Assembly: GCF_003286085.1 (NCBI RefSeq)
Contig: NW_020825369.1
Coordinates: 1 to 64,000, forward strand
Origin: Drosophila persimilis
Taxonomy: Eukaryota > Arthropoda > Insecta > Diptera > Drosophilidae
Direction of reading: 5' to 3'
DNA: 64,000 nucleotides
Made by a program: the position numbers and the translations under genes. Position 1 is the first letter of the stretch. Each line of letters begins with the position of its first letter. The notes below the pieces were generated by a model that was not told the DNA's origin, searched no databases, and saw only the letters and a program-made list of their open reading frames with translations. Shown piece after piece: positions 45,720-57,336 of this stretch.

Positions 45720-46210
45720 TCGGAAGCTGCGTGTGTGAGTGATACAGATGCGCGGGGCGGCTGAATGATCTCACTCATTCCATGCTCTCCTTCTGCTCCT
45801 CTTTCTTTCCTAATTGCTCGCTCTCACCGGGAATTTGGCAGGCGGTTCTCGTGGCTCGTCGTCGCCTCCCTCTACTAATGCAACGAAGGTTTTGGCCTAT
45901 CTTCTTTTCGCTCTCCCTAATGAATTGGCGTCTGCTTATGTTCTTTCCCCTCTCCCAATGTAACGAAAGTTTGTTATTGTCGACCACTTGTTCGTACAGT
46001 GGCGGTAGGCGGTAAAGTGCGTAGTGCAATGTAGAATGTAGCTGAGGATGTAATTGAATGTAGAATTCAATGTAGAATACATGGAAAATGAAATGTTTTG
46101 CAGAATTAAATAAAAAGGCTGATTCTGATTGCAAAAAGATCCTAAAAATCACAATACTCTGCAGCAAAGGGTATAAGCCAACATAAAAAAAAATCAACAT
46201 CATAAAAAGT
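45720..46210. other. Noncoding sequence upstream of the candidate promoter
   Basis: Relative to the candidate promoter this is upstream DNA. 45780-45850 is rich in CTCTC/GAGAG-type sites. 46017-46090 has repeated GTAGAAT phrases (AATGTAGAATGTAGC, GAATGTAGAATTCAATGTAG). 46155-46175 reads ATACTCTGCAGCAAAGGGTA, which resembles an eroded ATACCC...GGGTAT terminus of a DINE-like repeat, so part of this stretch may be repeat-derived. Confidence 0.4.
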
Positions 46211-48040
46211 AATTACAGGCACACGATGCAACGTAGGCAAAACAGAGCCAAGAATCAGGCCAGGCCACGAGCAACAACAGCAGCGCTAACAACAACAACA
46301 ACAACAATTGCTGTGACAAATCTGCAATTTTTATTACCGTTGTTGTATCTGTTGTTGGGGTTCCTGTTGCCCTGTCACTCCATGCCGCAAAATGATCGAA
46401 GAGTCGCATATGAAAATGCGAAGCAATTGAGATTGATGGGGGAGCCAGCCCCGGCAGAGACCCGGGGCCTTGGGCTCTGGAATCAGGGCTGATAGAGGAG
46501 GTGGGATACGTTGGTTGGGCAGGGGGAGGGGGCGTGGCCTGCCAGTCAGTCAACACAGTTGTTGTTGTTGTTGCTTTGTTGCAGGGCCATTTTGCAGTTG
46601 GCGCGACTTTTACATGAAAATTACAAACTACTGGCGAACGAACAGTCAGTCGAAACATTCAACCGAACCGAACGGTACGGAGATTATTTTTCTTGCGTAG
46701 GTTGTGGCACGCGGTTGGTGGGGAGGGGTGGGGGTACACAGGCACATGCCAAAGGCAGGCACCACAAAAATTGTGTCGCCAATTGCTGGTGGCATATGCA
46801 TATATGCGCTTGAGGCAGGGGAATGACGCATGCAACGTCGACGCCAGAGGCAACGGCAACGGCGAGTGCCAAAGCTCATGGAATTCATGATCAATGACTA
46901 GACACACACACACACATGCAACAAAATGGAGCAACAAATAAAAAGAGGGAGACAGAGAGGGAGAGAGAAAGAGAGAGAGAGACACGAGATACACAAATTA
47001 ATGAACACTTTGGCTGACATTTTAAGGACAAGTTCGTCGTCGATTTGCGGCTTTTGGCTGTGGTTTTTGTGCGGCTTGTTGCACGGACAGCTGCCAGAGT
47101 GGCAGGGGGGGCAGGGGGGGCAGGGTTGATGGCTTATGCAATTGGACACTGAGTGATTGGAGGCAGCCAAATGCTAATGGTGATATAGTACTTCGAATGG
47201 ACGAATCCAATCCGCTTAAAGGATTTTGTCTTTAGAGATAAAGTGGATATGTGGATACCTGTATGGCGGCTACTGTACTCGCAGATAAAGATACGCTAAT
47301 CTCGAGTTGTGGAAATACTTCGGTATCTGTATCTGTATCCGTATCTTAAGCCATTAAAAACAACCTCTTCTGAGACATTCTCGGTGGGAATTACTTCGGA
47401 TATCTTAAGCCATCGTTGGCTGCACTTTTGATTGCTTTTCAGCTGCATCTGTGGCTGGCATCTCTCCACTGCCTCTGCCCCTGCCACCGATTGGCGACTC
47501 CCACTCACAAGTGGCACAAGGACAGCGGCCACGAGCAGTGGCAATGGCTGCCACAAGGCTGCTAATTAACTGGCTAACCAGGCACCACTCTGGCCCAAAC
47601 TTTGGCCCAGCTCTGGCCCCAAACGACCAGACTCTGGCCCCAAACACAAGTACGGACCGTGTCTGCCACTTGGCTAGCAATGTTCCCCAATTCAAGGCTC
47701 AAAAGTCAGGCTCTAGTTTGCGGAGGTGGACTTAGGGTCTGCCACAAAAGGGAGGCAGGGGCGGAGGCAGCAACAAGAGTCAGGGCCGTGGGGCATGTAT
47801 GTAATTCAATCAATTGAACGACTACTCGTAACAGCGGCAGCAACAGTCAATGACAATTTTGGGGGCAAGAGGCACTGAGAAAGGGAGAGGGGGGGAGGGG
47901 GGGAGACCCACTACAAGGGTCACCCTAATCAATGGGTCTTTTCGATGTTGCAGCAACATGTTGCCGCGAGTTGTCATGTTGTCAATAGAATCGCTTTTGG
48001 AAATTGGTTGCACATTTTCCCTGTGTGTCGCTGCAACCTG

Positions 48041-48071
<31 letters not shown>

Positions 48072-50480
48072 CCACAAGCCAGCGAGTGGGTGTTTTGTTG
48101 TTGATGTTGCCTGTTATTGCGTGTTTGCAGCAGAGAGGCAACAACTGCGGAAAAGGGGGACAGCGGCTGGATTTTGGGGGGAAACGAAGACTTTGATGCC
48201 CTTGAAGATGGATTTTTTATGTGTGGCAGATATAGGGCTTCGATCTGGGAGCTTGCGACTGCGAAGGTACCTCTGTTTGTAGGAAAATAAGCTTTTTTTA
48301 AAGGACATTTTCAGACGACTTTGAGTGGAAAATGAATCTCTTTCTAAAGAAGTGATACCGCCTAGTGTCGGGCAATGCTTGCCACAACCCTCCCGCCTCC
48401 ACCTCCACCAGAAAAAGGAGAAAACCGGAGGAGAGTGCCATCTCCCGGTCATCCCATTTCGATCAGACCTCATCCTGCTGTTAATTTGACAAGCGCCTTA
48501 ACTCACGATTCCAATTGCATTCGCCATTTAGCCATCTCGGACATTTCGGACATTTCGGACAGCTCGGACTTGTCTACTCTCCTCCTTTTTTTTTTTTGTG
48601 GGCCATAAATCAGTGGCCCGAAAGACAAACGAAAGTAAAATGTGGCAATGCAATGTGCAATATAATTACAAATTAAAAGCATGCCACAGAAACACAATCG
48701 CCGCTGCCTGCCTGCCTGCCTGCCTGCCACACGGGCAAAAAGAAGGCTGTGCGACACTGCGAGCCGATTTAATGGGAAATTATATAAAAGAGAGGAAAGA
48801 TTGCTGGCAAAAACAAAACAAATCAAAAAACAACAAAAAAAAAAAAAAACCGAAAAGGAAAAAAAAGAAGGAAAATCGAGGAAAATGGCAGGAGGCTGTG
48901 TGATTGGGGGAGAAAAGAAAATTAAAGTCACGGTTTCTAGCGTGTAAAGTGTGCGGCAGGCAGGCAGTGCTGTAGTTGTTGTTGTTGTTGTTGTTGTTGT
49001 TGCATGCAACGACACTTGCAGCAGCGGCAGCGGTAGAAACAGCAGTAGAATGTAAATGTCTTTTTGGTCAGGTTTTGTTGGTGCCACAAAATCCAAATTG
49101 CTTGGCAGCCATCGACAAGCAACAATAAAAGCAACGGGCACTGACTGGTGCAACCAATGTGCAACCTGTGCTGTTGCCTGCCTCATCAATTGATTAAATT
49201 TGCAACAGCAGCGGCAGCGGCGGCAGCAGCAGATCGTCGTCTTTCGTTGCCTTTCACTTAACAGTGCACGATTTTTATTTATTTAGATTTAGATTTAATT
49301 TCAGGCTCCACCATCTCTCTGCCCGCCGCAGACTCTCCCCCAAAAAGTATCTGTGGATCTGTGTATCTGTGTATCTGCGCATCTGCGCCTCTGTTTACCG
49401 CCTCAATTTGCTGTTGTGTCAAAAGAAGATCCCAACGCACTTCAGACAAAACGCAATTGAAATGTTGGGGTCTATCCAACAATAAGCATCGTTTCGTTTT
49501 GTTTTTGGCCATTTTCGGTTAAGGCCAGGATAAGATCTGCTGCTGGCTGTTTGGGCCACCAACAAAGTCATCGCCATTGTTGCAGCCCCAAAACGAAACG
49601 AAAAGAAACGGCAGTCAGGTGTTGCTTTTATTGTTTTACAATCACCAGCAAAAGGCAGGCTGGAGAGGCTCAGAGGCTGGAGAGGCTGAAGAGGCTGGAG
49701 AGGCTGGGAGGCTGGAGAGGCTGGAGAGGCTGGAGAGGCTGGGAGTCTGGGAGGAGCGCTACTCTTCTCCATCGATGATTGTGTGGCGGCCCAAAAACTG
49801 TGTATTGGCCAAACTTTCACAACACAAATCTCGGCAGAGAGTCGTCGTCGGTCGCGCCATAAAAGCCGCAAAAACACAATTCAAATAAAATGAAAATAGA
49901 ATCAAATAAACTTTTTCACTGCCAAAAGACAACAGCAACAACAACAACAACAACAACAACAACGAACAAAAGGCCATAGTGAAAAATCTATATACAATAA
50001 AAGAGCGGGAAAAAGAGGCGCAAAAGGGGTGGGCAAAGAGGTGGGAAAAGAGCAAGGAAAAAGTACTGAAAGACTGCAACAGAGACGATGGGTCGTAAAG
50101 AAAGCAAAGCCCAGGGAGAGTCTTCCACGGGGAGTCGCGCAGCGCAACCTCTGGCCAAATGCAAATTTCCCGCCGTTACTCTCTCCCTCTCTCTGCCTCT
50201 CTCTCTCTCTCTCTCTGTCTCTGGGACTGACCCGCAAACAATGGACGGAGCCGTTGGTCCGTTCCGCTGAAGTGTTAACCGATTGTTCGGATTGATAGCA
50301 GGAGGATTGATAGTGCTGGACAAACAGCTGCAGGACAATCGATGGTATAGAAGGATAGCATGCCAAATGGTTGTCTTCATTACACTTTGAGCTTTGGCTT
50401 CCAATAAACGTTGCTTCTCCTCACATGTGGATGCGGATCGAGTACAACATCAAATGTGACCGAAAGGCGGAGATTGAGCG
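46211..50480. other. Noncoding block with many short tandem repeats
   Basis: It contains (CAA)n at about 46292-46310, (TTG)n at 46557-46572, (CA)n near 46903-46915, (GA)n near 46947-46984, (TGCC)n at about 48042-48073 and 48703-48729, and A-rich sequence at 48825-48880. It also has (TTG)n at about 48975-49001, ATCTGTGT/ATCTGCG repeats at about 49347-49386, GGCTGGAGA nonamers at about 49662-49742, (CAA)n at 49932-49962 and (CT)n at about 50181-50222. No exon is recognised. Confidence 0.65.
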
Positions 50481-50482
50481 GA

Positions 50483-51180
50483 GATACAAGATAGTTCTGC
50501 AGGCGGGGCAAAAGGAGGCTCTTCAGAACTATGGATAGAAGAGTCTCCAACGAATATCTCCCTTAGTCTGGTTTTATATCTGGATCAAAAATGGATCTCA
50601 CCATCTCTCAAACATTCCAAAAACAAATCTCTTTTCAGGGCCCAGATACACAGATACAAGATAGGTTTGCAGGCGGGGCAAAAGGAGGCTCTTCAGAACT
50701 ATGGATAGAAGAGTATCCAACGAATGTCTCCCTTAGTCTGGTTTGATATCTGGATCAAAAATGGATCTCACCATCTCTCAAAGAGTCCAAAAAGAGATCT
50801 CTTTTCAGGGCCCAGATACACAGATACAAGATAGGTTTGCAGGCCGGTCAAAAGGAGGAGGCTCTCCAGAACTATGGATAGAAGAGTCTCCAACGAATGT
50901 CTCCCTTAGTCTGCTTTGATATCTGGATCAAAAATGGATCTCACCATCTCTCAAACATTCCAAAAACAAATCTCTTTTCAGGGCCCAGATACACAGATAC
51001 AAGATAGTTTTGAGGAGAAGGACGACTTGCAAATGCAGGAGGCTCTTCAGAACTATGGATAGAAGAGTATCCAACGAATGTCTCCCTTTATACTGCTTTG
51101 ATTTCTGGCGGTTCGATCCCTAAGAAGGTTGTTCCTTCTCCCATCATCTGTCAAACATTCCAAATAAATATCTGTTTTAC
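50483..51180. repeat. Four-copy 170-bp tandem repeat
   Basis: The phrase GATACAAGATAG starts at 50483, 50653, 50823 and 50996, so the units are 170, 170 and 173 bp. Each unit carries AGGAGGCTCTTCAGAACTAT, then TCTCCCTTAGTCTGGTTT, GGATCAAAAATGGATCTCAC and CTCTTTTCAGGGCCCAGATA. Copies 1-3 are about 95 percent alike by eye and the fourth is diverged after about 60 bp. A 170-bp unit is close to the nucleosome repeat length, which is common for satellite monomers. There is no terminal inverted repeat and no ORF conserved across units. Confidence 0.9.
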
Positions 51181-52920
51181 AGCTGCTGTGAAATCTGTGG
51201 CGAACCGCTACCTAAATCCTCCATAAACTTTCCTCAAATCCCAGCGCTATTTCCACCAACGTTTTCCCACACACATATGAGAACATGAACCCGGATAATT
51301 GGTAGCCCAATCTTTTGCCCCATTTCAAGAAGAGCCTACTCCTGCAACGTGCCTCAGCCGCGGCTGAGTGTCTCAGTGTCGGCCTCTACCTCCGAGGAAC
51401 ATCATCATCTCTCCGCTAACTGGCCATCAAATAAATCAACAGCCCAGCACAGCACAGCACAGACAAACGCACATGCAAACACGTCCTACAGCGAAGTCTC
51501 TTCTTCGGGTTACACTTGGCTGCGTTTGTTGGCCATTTGCGGTTATCAAAGTGGCGCGTTTTAATGGGTTCGAGTACGTTTTATGGCCAACAGAAGAGAA
51601 GAACTCAAGAACTCGAGAGCTCGAGAAGCATCCAAGGGAACTCCGCTGAACGCACCAAAGTGGAATGCACACAAAAATGTTAGAATCTTGCCGCGGCGAT
51701 AAAAAGAAACTTTCGCGAAAAAACACTCGACAAAAGATCTCCAGAGAAGAGGCCCACAGCCAGATCCAGTAGAGGCCCCCATCATAATCAACGTGCGATG
51801 GCGATGGCGTTGGTCTTATGATGATTGTGATTGGTGTCGCCTCCACGCCTGCGGGGCACCGAAGAGAGCAGAGCGGCGGAGTGGCGAGTGGACTGGAGTG
51901 ACTCTCTTCTGTTGTCTGGCACGTACGCAGCAGCGGCCACCTCGACCCCAAAAACCAGATGCAAAAGATACAGATACAGATACAGATACAGTCGAGAGAG
52001 TGGCAGGCAGGGGCGGCGGGCACTACGTGGCATGTGGAAATATGATGGAAAAATGCCAAGGAATTCATGAATGAATGAATGAACGGAGCAGGGGTAGAGG
52101 GGTAGGGGACGGCAGCGGCAGCGGCAGCGGAGGAATTTCCGCGAGAAAATTGAGGAAAATAAGACTCTGTCAAGAGTAGACAAGTATTTCATGGATTGGC
52201 CCAGCTCTCACATTGAAAGCCTACTTTTGGGCAGTTGTCCAGCATCTAAAGTATCTTTGAGTTACAGTTCATGGGAAAAACATGTATCTACGATGTCAGA
52301 TCTGTTCTCTCTTGCGGTGAGCCGGAAATTGACCGAAACCAAGGAGATGCTCAGTACAACAGAAGGAGGAGATTCTCTTACCGAATGTGGATGTGGAGAC
52401 CCAACGCATGGTCATCCAAGATACGTGTGAAGAGCAGCTTCTTCAGCGGAATACTGAAGGAGGGGTATGCCACCGATGAATGCTGACCAATTTCTGGATA
52501 CACAGAGCCTGTTGTAGGCAGCGTTTCCATATTGATAGGGATTCTATTTAGATGAATGTCTAGTAAAGTTTAAAGGTCTTTTGGCAAGTCATTGAATCTG
52601 CATTCATTTCGTTCTTTGATGTCTAAGATTTGCACCTGGCATTATTGGATATTTATGCAAGCAAATCATACCATTCCTTCTGTAATAAATACACAATATT
52701 TCCACAGATAAAATCCCTACGAAAACAGTCCAATGTCTCACAAATTTCTTGAAAAACTTACCATTTGTAAGCAAAGAAATAACTATTTTTTTCTGTAATC
52801 TTCCTTCAATATGTATCTCCACAGATAGTATATCCACGACCACAAAACCTGAAATATATATGCAAATTCCTTAGACAAAAGAATATCCACTTGTGCGAAT
52901 ATACATTGAAGTTTTCGTTT
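51181..52920. other. Intergenic sequence 3' of Phactr
   Basis: It contains a CAGCA run at 51440-51460, GATACA hexamers at about 51967-51990, (GAAT)n at about 52066-52083, and GGCAGC hexamers at about 52109-52129. The 245-residue minus frame at 51436-52173 has no recognisable domain and spans repeats. Near 52690-52830 the short phrase TCCACAGATA occurs twice. Nothing supports a gene. Confidence 0.55.
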
Positions 52921-52944
52921 TGGTTTTTTGTTAGTAATTAAATC

Positions 52945-52950
52945 TTTATT
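52945..52950 (-). terminator. Candidate distal poly(A) signal of Phactr
   Basis: AATAAA on the minus strand lies at the left edge of the T-rich stretch, with A-rich sequence and a run of A just downstream on the mRNA. Cleavage would fall near 52,920-52,935. A GU-rich downstream element is not obvious, so the placement is tentative. Confidence 0.4.
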
Positions 52951-53874
52951 AAATCTCAATTTGTCGGTGATTATTATTCAATATTTTTCTTCTTGGTTTT
53001 CTTTTGGGGGTTTTATTTTCTCATGGTTTCTGCTCTGTTCTTTTGTCGAGTTCTCTTTTGTTTTTGTTTCGATTTCTGTTCTCTGTACTCTCTTCTTTCG
53101 GTTATCTTTTCTCTCTCTGTGTGTTTTAGCCGCCAAAAATCTCTCCCTTAAGCTTATTCCGCTACTGTTTGTTTTTTAACTTGTATTTCTTTTTGTGCCT
53201 TAGCATTTTTTTGTCGAAATTTTCACAACTGTATTCGCTTTTTTTGACTTTGACTTTTACTCATGCCACGGGTGTTTCTTAGTTAATTACTAAAGAGTTT
53301 ATCTTTTTTGTTTTTGGTTTTGTATCTCATTGCAACGGCAACTGCAAAAATTGGCAAAGATGTGTCGAAAAATAGGGAATCAGATAGAATCAGGAAGGAG
53401 TACATATAACCAAAAGGCAGAAACTAATGGGGGCTGGTGGGGGATCTGGATCTGGATCAGGATCAGAAGGAGACCTGGAGAACCTAAAATTCGTATCTAG
53501 ATAGCTCGCCTACTGTTCGTGGGTGAGTAGGGGAGTGGGGGAGTACGAGGGTTTCGAAACCGTCGCGACGCCTCTCTCGCTCTCTCTCTCTCTCCTTTAC
53601 CCTCCGCTGGTGCTTCTGGTTGGCTTCTTCTGGCTCTATAAATCGCTCCATAGAAAAAGTGTAAACTAATTACTATCCCATATTTTGATAGAGTTCTTTA
53701 TAGTATCATCGGCTTATCATCATCATCATCATCGTCGTCATCGTTATCATCATCGCTTATCATCGTCATATAAATAGGTGTATACATATACAATACATAT
53801 ATATACTCGGTATTCTTCGGCCTCTGCTCTCTGGTATTTTTGTATAGTCATTAAATATGTATAATTTATTTATT

Positions 53875-53905
<31 letters not shown>

Positions 53906-55645
53906 GTATATATGCAATATATATTGCTTAACTTTTGTTTTTGACAATGCAACGCTTTGAAGCAGGAGGCAGACATAGAGATAGAGATAGAGAAAGAGAA
54001 AGACAGATTCATTCTCTTCTCCTCTTTTTCAGAGAGAAACCCAATTGGTGTTCCAAGCCCTAGCCAAAAAAACTATGATATATCCGAAGTATCCCCAGAC
54101 ATCTCCAAACATCTCCATGAAACACACAAGTCTTCGTTCGCTTCAAGTCGGTATTTTCTCGAGAAATATGAAACGTTTTTTTTTTTTGTTTTGCAAAGGA
54201 AGCGCCACTTTATCATTATCATTAGAAATAATTTTCCACTGGCTTTTGCCTATTAAATTTTTTGCTTTTGCTTTTTCATTTTCGTTTTTTTGCTTGTTTA
54301 AATTTATATGCTGTATCTGTATCTGTATCTGTATCAATAGCTGTATCTGTAGCTGTGTGTCTGTGTATCTTACTAAGTGTCCAAACGGATTTCTTTAGGT
54401 TTTACGTTTCTTTAAGTTTAAATATTCACGAGCACGCGCGAGCATTTCAATTTGCATTTGCCTCAAAAATGTACAGTTTTTTTGTTTTTTTTTTTTGTCT
54501 TCTGGTTATCATATATATTTCTTTTGTTTCATCTTTTGGTTAAGTTTACTATTCTGTTGGAATGTTTTTTGTTTTTGTTTTTTTTGAGTAAAAGTTTTCA
54601 GTTTCCACTCCTGTTTTTTTTTTTTTTTTTTTGGGCGGGTTTTACAAAATAAATATTCATCAATTCCCATCATCAGAGGGGTGGATGTTTGTTCCATCTG
54701 TTGTTCCGCATTCTATCGTATTCTCTTGTCTCTCTAAAAAGTGTTTACGTGACTTTTATCTTAAATTGTAATTTTGTTTTGCTTCTTACTGGTTCTCTTC
54801 TCTCTAAAAAAAAAAATTACTTCATTCTGGGTCCAACTTTTATTCAGTTTATATTTTCCTGATATAAGAATTATTCATTTTTCTTCTTCATTTTTTCTTC
54901 TATTTAGTTTTTGAGCATTTTCTGACTTTTCCTCCAGCTATGCGATATTTTCTTTCTTTTTCTTTGTTTTTTTTTTGGCGATATGTATGTACATGTTGTT
55001 GAAGAACGGAAGGAAAACTCAAGGGAAAACAGGGGGGCAGCAATAAAACGAAGGGAAACAAACAAAATAGTCCTACAAAACATGAATGTCTTTCGAAAAA
55101 CTTGCATTTATTTTTCCGTATCGTATCGTATCGTATGTGGTAGTCTTCTCTATATTTTAATGTGTTGTTTTTCGTTTTTTGTTTTTTGTTTTTGTTTTTA
55201 AATTTAAGCTTTTTACAATAATAATAATCATAGTTTTTAAAAATTAATGGTTTAGAATTCTCTCATTTCTGGGTTATCTTTTTATCTTTTCGTGTGTGGC
55301 TTAAATCAAAGTTTTATTTAAAAATGTATGGAAAGCAACAGTAATTGTAAATTAAGGCCTAAACTTTAGTGAATTTACTCTCAGCCATCAATTGGTTTGG
55401 GACTCTACCATTTTTTTTACTTTTAATTTTAATATCTTTTTGTGTGTTGTTGTTTCTTCTTCTTCCTCTTCTCGTTTTTGTTTTTATTGTTTGTTTATAT
55501 AATATAATACATAATGTGCCTTCAGCGCGATGGTTGGGCGCTGACAAAAGCGACTTAACATTTTTCTACACAACGAATCGACGAATCGGTACTATTTTGA
55601 TTAACGTTTTCTTGACAAATCGGATTGAATATATCGAACGAAATT

Positions 55646-55653
55646 TATTTACA
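55646..55653 (-). promoter_or_regulatory. Pumilio-type element UGUAAAUA in the Phactr 3' UTR
   Basis: The + strand reads TATTTACA, so the mRNA reads UGUAAAUA, an exact match to the Pumilio consensus UGUANAUA. It lies about 350 nt after the stop codon. In a 3-kb AU-rich UTR one match by chance is plausible. Confidence 0.4.
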
Positions 55654-56002
55654 ATTAATTTAATTAACAAATAGAGAAATAGAGAAGTGGGTGGAACAAA
55701 ACATAAAGAACTTAGAATTAGAAAAAAAAAACTCTCAAACCTAGATTATGTTCTTGAATGTGGACTCTCTTTCATTTCTCTTCTCTTTTCTTTTCTTTCC
55801 ATTTTTTTTTTGTTTTTTTTTGTTGGTTTTTTCTTTGTGTATTTTACTTGAATTTACTATCTGGGAGGAAAACTGTTTTCTGCTCTTAATTTGTTGCCTT
55901 TAAATATTTGCTGACATTTTGATGTTGCATAAAATACAATTGTTGCTTCTTCTTGGGTTGCTTCTGTTGCAATTTGCTGGAAAGTTGCTGCCATTGCAAT
56001 CG

Positions 56003-56018
56003 TCATGGCCTATGGAAT
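56003..56018 (-). CDS. Phactr: Phactr terminal coding segment, encodes FHRP-stop
   Basis: Only 16 coding bases lie in the last exon: A (completing AGA, Arg), then TTC CAT AGG CCA TGA. This gives the C-terminus HLTR-FHRP, the invariant end of Phactr proteins, which packs against PP1 in the known holoenzyme structure. The acceptor is TTATTGCAG. The exon is too short to show up as an open frame and was found by following the phase from the previous exon. The same exon continues as the long 3' UTR. Confidence 0.95.
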
Positions 56019-56635
56019 CTGCAATAAGAGGAGAAAGTTTTGATTAGTTTTTGTGTGTGTGTGTGTGTGTGTGTGCAACACGCAGCAAGTTTATGGGATC
56101 GCAAAGTTTCAACAGAGCGGAAGGCTCGGCTGCCTGCTTTTGCTCTCCTGATTTGCTGCCGGGCCAGGCCAGCAGCAGACCTCGTTTAGCTTTAAGGTTG
56201 CTGGCCCACGAAAATCCAAAAAGCCATTACACACTCTTCTACCCAGAGAAATTGCAATGGAAATGGAAATAGAAGTGGAACCACCAAATCCTTTGTGGCT
56301 ACATATCGTCCAAAAACGATGCAAGAGTGTGGCATGGCATGGAGTCGACTGCCACTGCCACTGCCACTGCCACTCCCACATCCACTCCCACTGCCGCATG
56401 CACGTGACACTTCACTAGCCATTGGCATTGGCAATTTTTTGCCTGGCTCACTCGTTCATTCGCCATTCGATTTGGGCCACAAGGACATCCGCTACATAAT
56501 TCAGTGGCCACCACCACAGTGGGGGATGGCGAGATTGCTTTGGACGCAGGAGAGCAATTTGCAAAGAGCCAATGGCAGCTGAAGGAGAGAGGTGGGCGGG
56601 CTAGGCGGGCTAGCGCCATATATACTGTAGTGTAC
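56019..56635 (-). other. Phactr: Phactr intron E/F (617 nt)
   Basis: The donor GTACAC (weak at positions +4 to +6) is at 56635 and the acceptor CTTATTGCAG ends at 56019. It holds a (GT)n tract at about 56052-56075 close to the acceptor and CCACTG hexamers at about 56350-56378. Reading through the donor would replace the FHRP end with an unrelated tail. Confidence 0.9.
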
Positions 56636-56912
56636 CTCGTCAAATGCCGACTGCCCTCGTGGACGGCCATTTCGGAGGACTTGAACTCGTTCAGCTCCTT
56701 GCGTATGGCGGCCTTGTCCTTTGGCGTCAGTCTTGTCCATGGCTTGTCCGCCCGGCGATCGTAGTCGTGGGCCTGCGTCACCTCGATGTAGTCATTGAAC
56801 CGGATGATCTTCTTCTCCTTGAGCTCCTCGACGGTGGGCCGAAAACTGAGCTTCCGCAACAGATACGACTTTTTCTCCTCCTTTTGTTTCTTCTCCTCGG
56901 CGGGTGATTGAG
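56636..56912 (-). CDS. Phactr: Phactr coding exon E, last RPEL and PP1-binding region
   Basis: The product begins [14 protein letters not shown], then RPEL motif [15 protein letters not shown] (about 56803-56847). This overlaps the PP1 RVxF-type motif IIRF (56797-56808), followed by [20 protein letters not shown] and [20 protein letters not shown]. In vertebrate Phactr1 the matching RVxF-PhiPhi-R-W string wraps PP1 and the following helix reshapes the substrate groove. All anchor residues (I, F, R, W) are present here. The donor ACGAG then GTACAC follows 56636, leaving AG of an Arg codon. GTACAC is a weak donor. Confidence 0.97.
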
Positions 56913-56980
56913 CTACAGAATACCGAAATTCAAAGGATTATAGATGATTCTCTTTGTTGAAATCCCCATTAAGTACTCAC
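56913..56980 (-). other. Phactr: Phactr intron D/E (68 nt)
   Basis: This is a typical short fly intron with donor GTGAGTACTT (56980-56971) and acceptor TATTCTGTAG ending at 56913. It splits the Thr codon A|CT that follows NILK. Confidence 0.95.
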
Positions 56981-57336
56981 TTTTCAAGATATTACGCTCG
57001 ACCAGCTCTTCGGCAGTGGGCCGCATCGAAAGCCGTCGTATGAGACGCGCTCCGATCGCCTCCTTGGACTCCTTGATCTCGTTGTCGGTGACCTGGTGCA
57101 GGATGTTGCGATTGATCAGATCCTGTTTGTCCGGCCGCAGTTGCAGCTTCAAGGACAGCGACTCCTTGCGTGCCAGCTTGGCCAAGCGCACGTTATCGTT
57201 ATCGTCGTCGCGATAGACGATATGCCCATCGCTCTCGTCGCTGTCGCTGCTGCTCTCCCGTATCACATGTGAGGGCCGAGTGTTCTCCTTGTTCTCCACG
57301 GTGCACGGCAACTGGATGTTGAACATTTGCTGCCTG
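56981..57336 (-). CDS. Phactr: Phactr coding exon D, RPEL motifs 1 and 2 of the C-terminal set
   Basis: The acceptor is CCCGCAG before 57336 (or CAGCAG, 3 nt further in), and the donor TTGAAAA then GTGAGT follows 56981. The product starts RQQMFNIQLPCTVENKENTR, followed by an acidic serine stretch (SSSDSDESDG). RPEL motif LRPDKQDLINRNIL is at about 57099-57140 and MRPTAEELVERNIL at about 56982-57026. RPEL motifs each bind one G-actin; both copies keep the RP and L/IL anchor residues, so they look functional. SMRPTAEEL is preceded by the basic RLIRR, which is typical of the family's nuclear signal near the RPELs. Confidence 0.97.

Larger units (their letters stand above)
52925..56002 (-). other. 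Phactr: Probable Phactr 3' UTR (about 3 kb)
   Basis: From the stop codon down to about 52.93 kb the + strand is persistently T-rich, so the mRNA strand is A-rich, and composition changes abruptly at the left end. It contains a CAT/CGT trinucleotide run at about 53716-53768, (AT)n with ATGTATAT at about 53875-53915, TGTATC hexamers at about 54313-54336, a T run at about 54613-54632 and several TTTATT (AATAAA on the mRNA) sites. No other gene is seen. The exact 3' end is inferred; shorter isoforms through internal AATAAA sites are likely. Confidence 0.5.

Noticed and set aside
51110..51119. GGTTCGATCC, resembling a tRNA B box
   Set aside because: It lies in the eroded end of the 170-bp array; no A box at the right distance and no cloverleaf stems.
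51436..52173. 245-residue minus-strand open frame next to Phactr
   Set aside because: It runs through GATACA, GAAT and GGCAGC repeats and shows no domain or splice context.
56299..56635. Extension of the Phactr frame past exon E ([10 protein letters not shown]... tail)
   Set aside because: The exon ends at GTACAC and the true C-terminus FHRP is found in phase at 56003-56018; the extension is intron sequence, although retention is possible.
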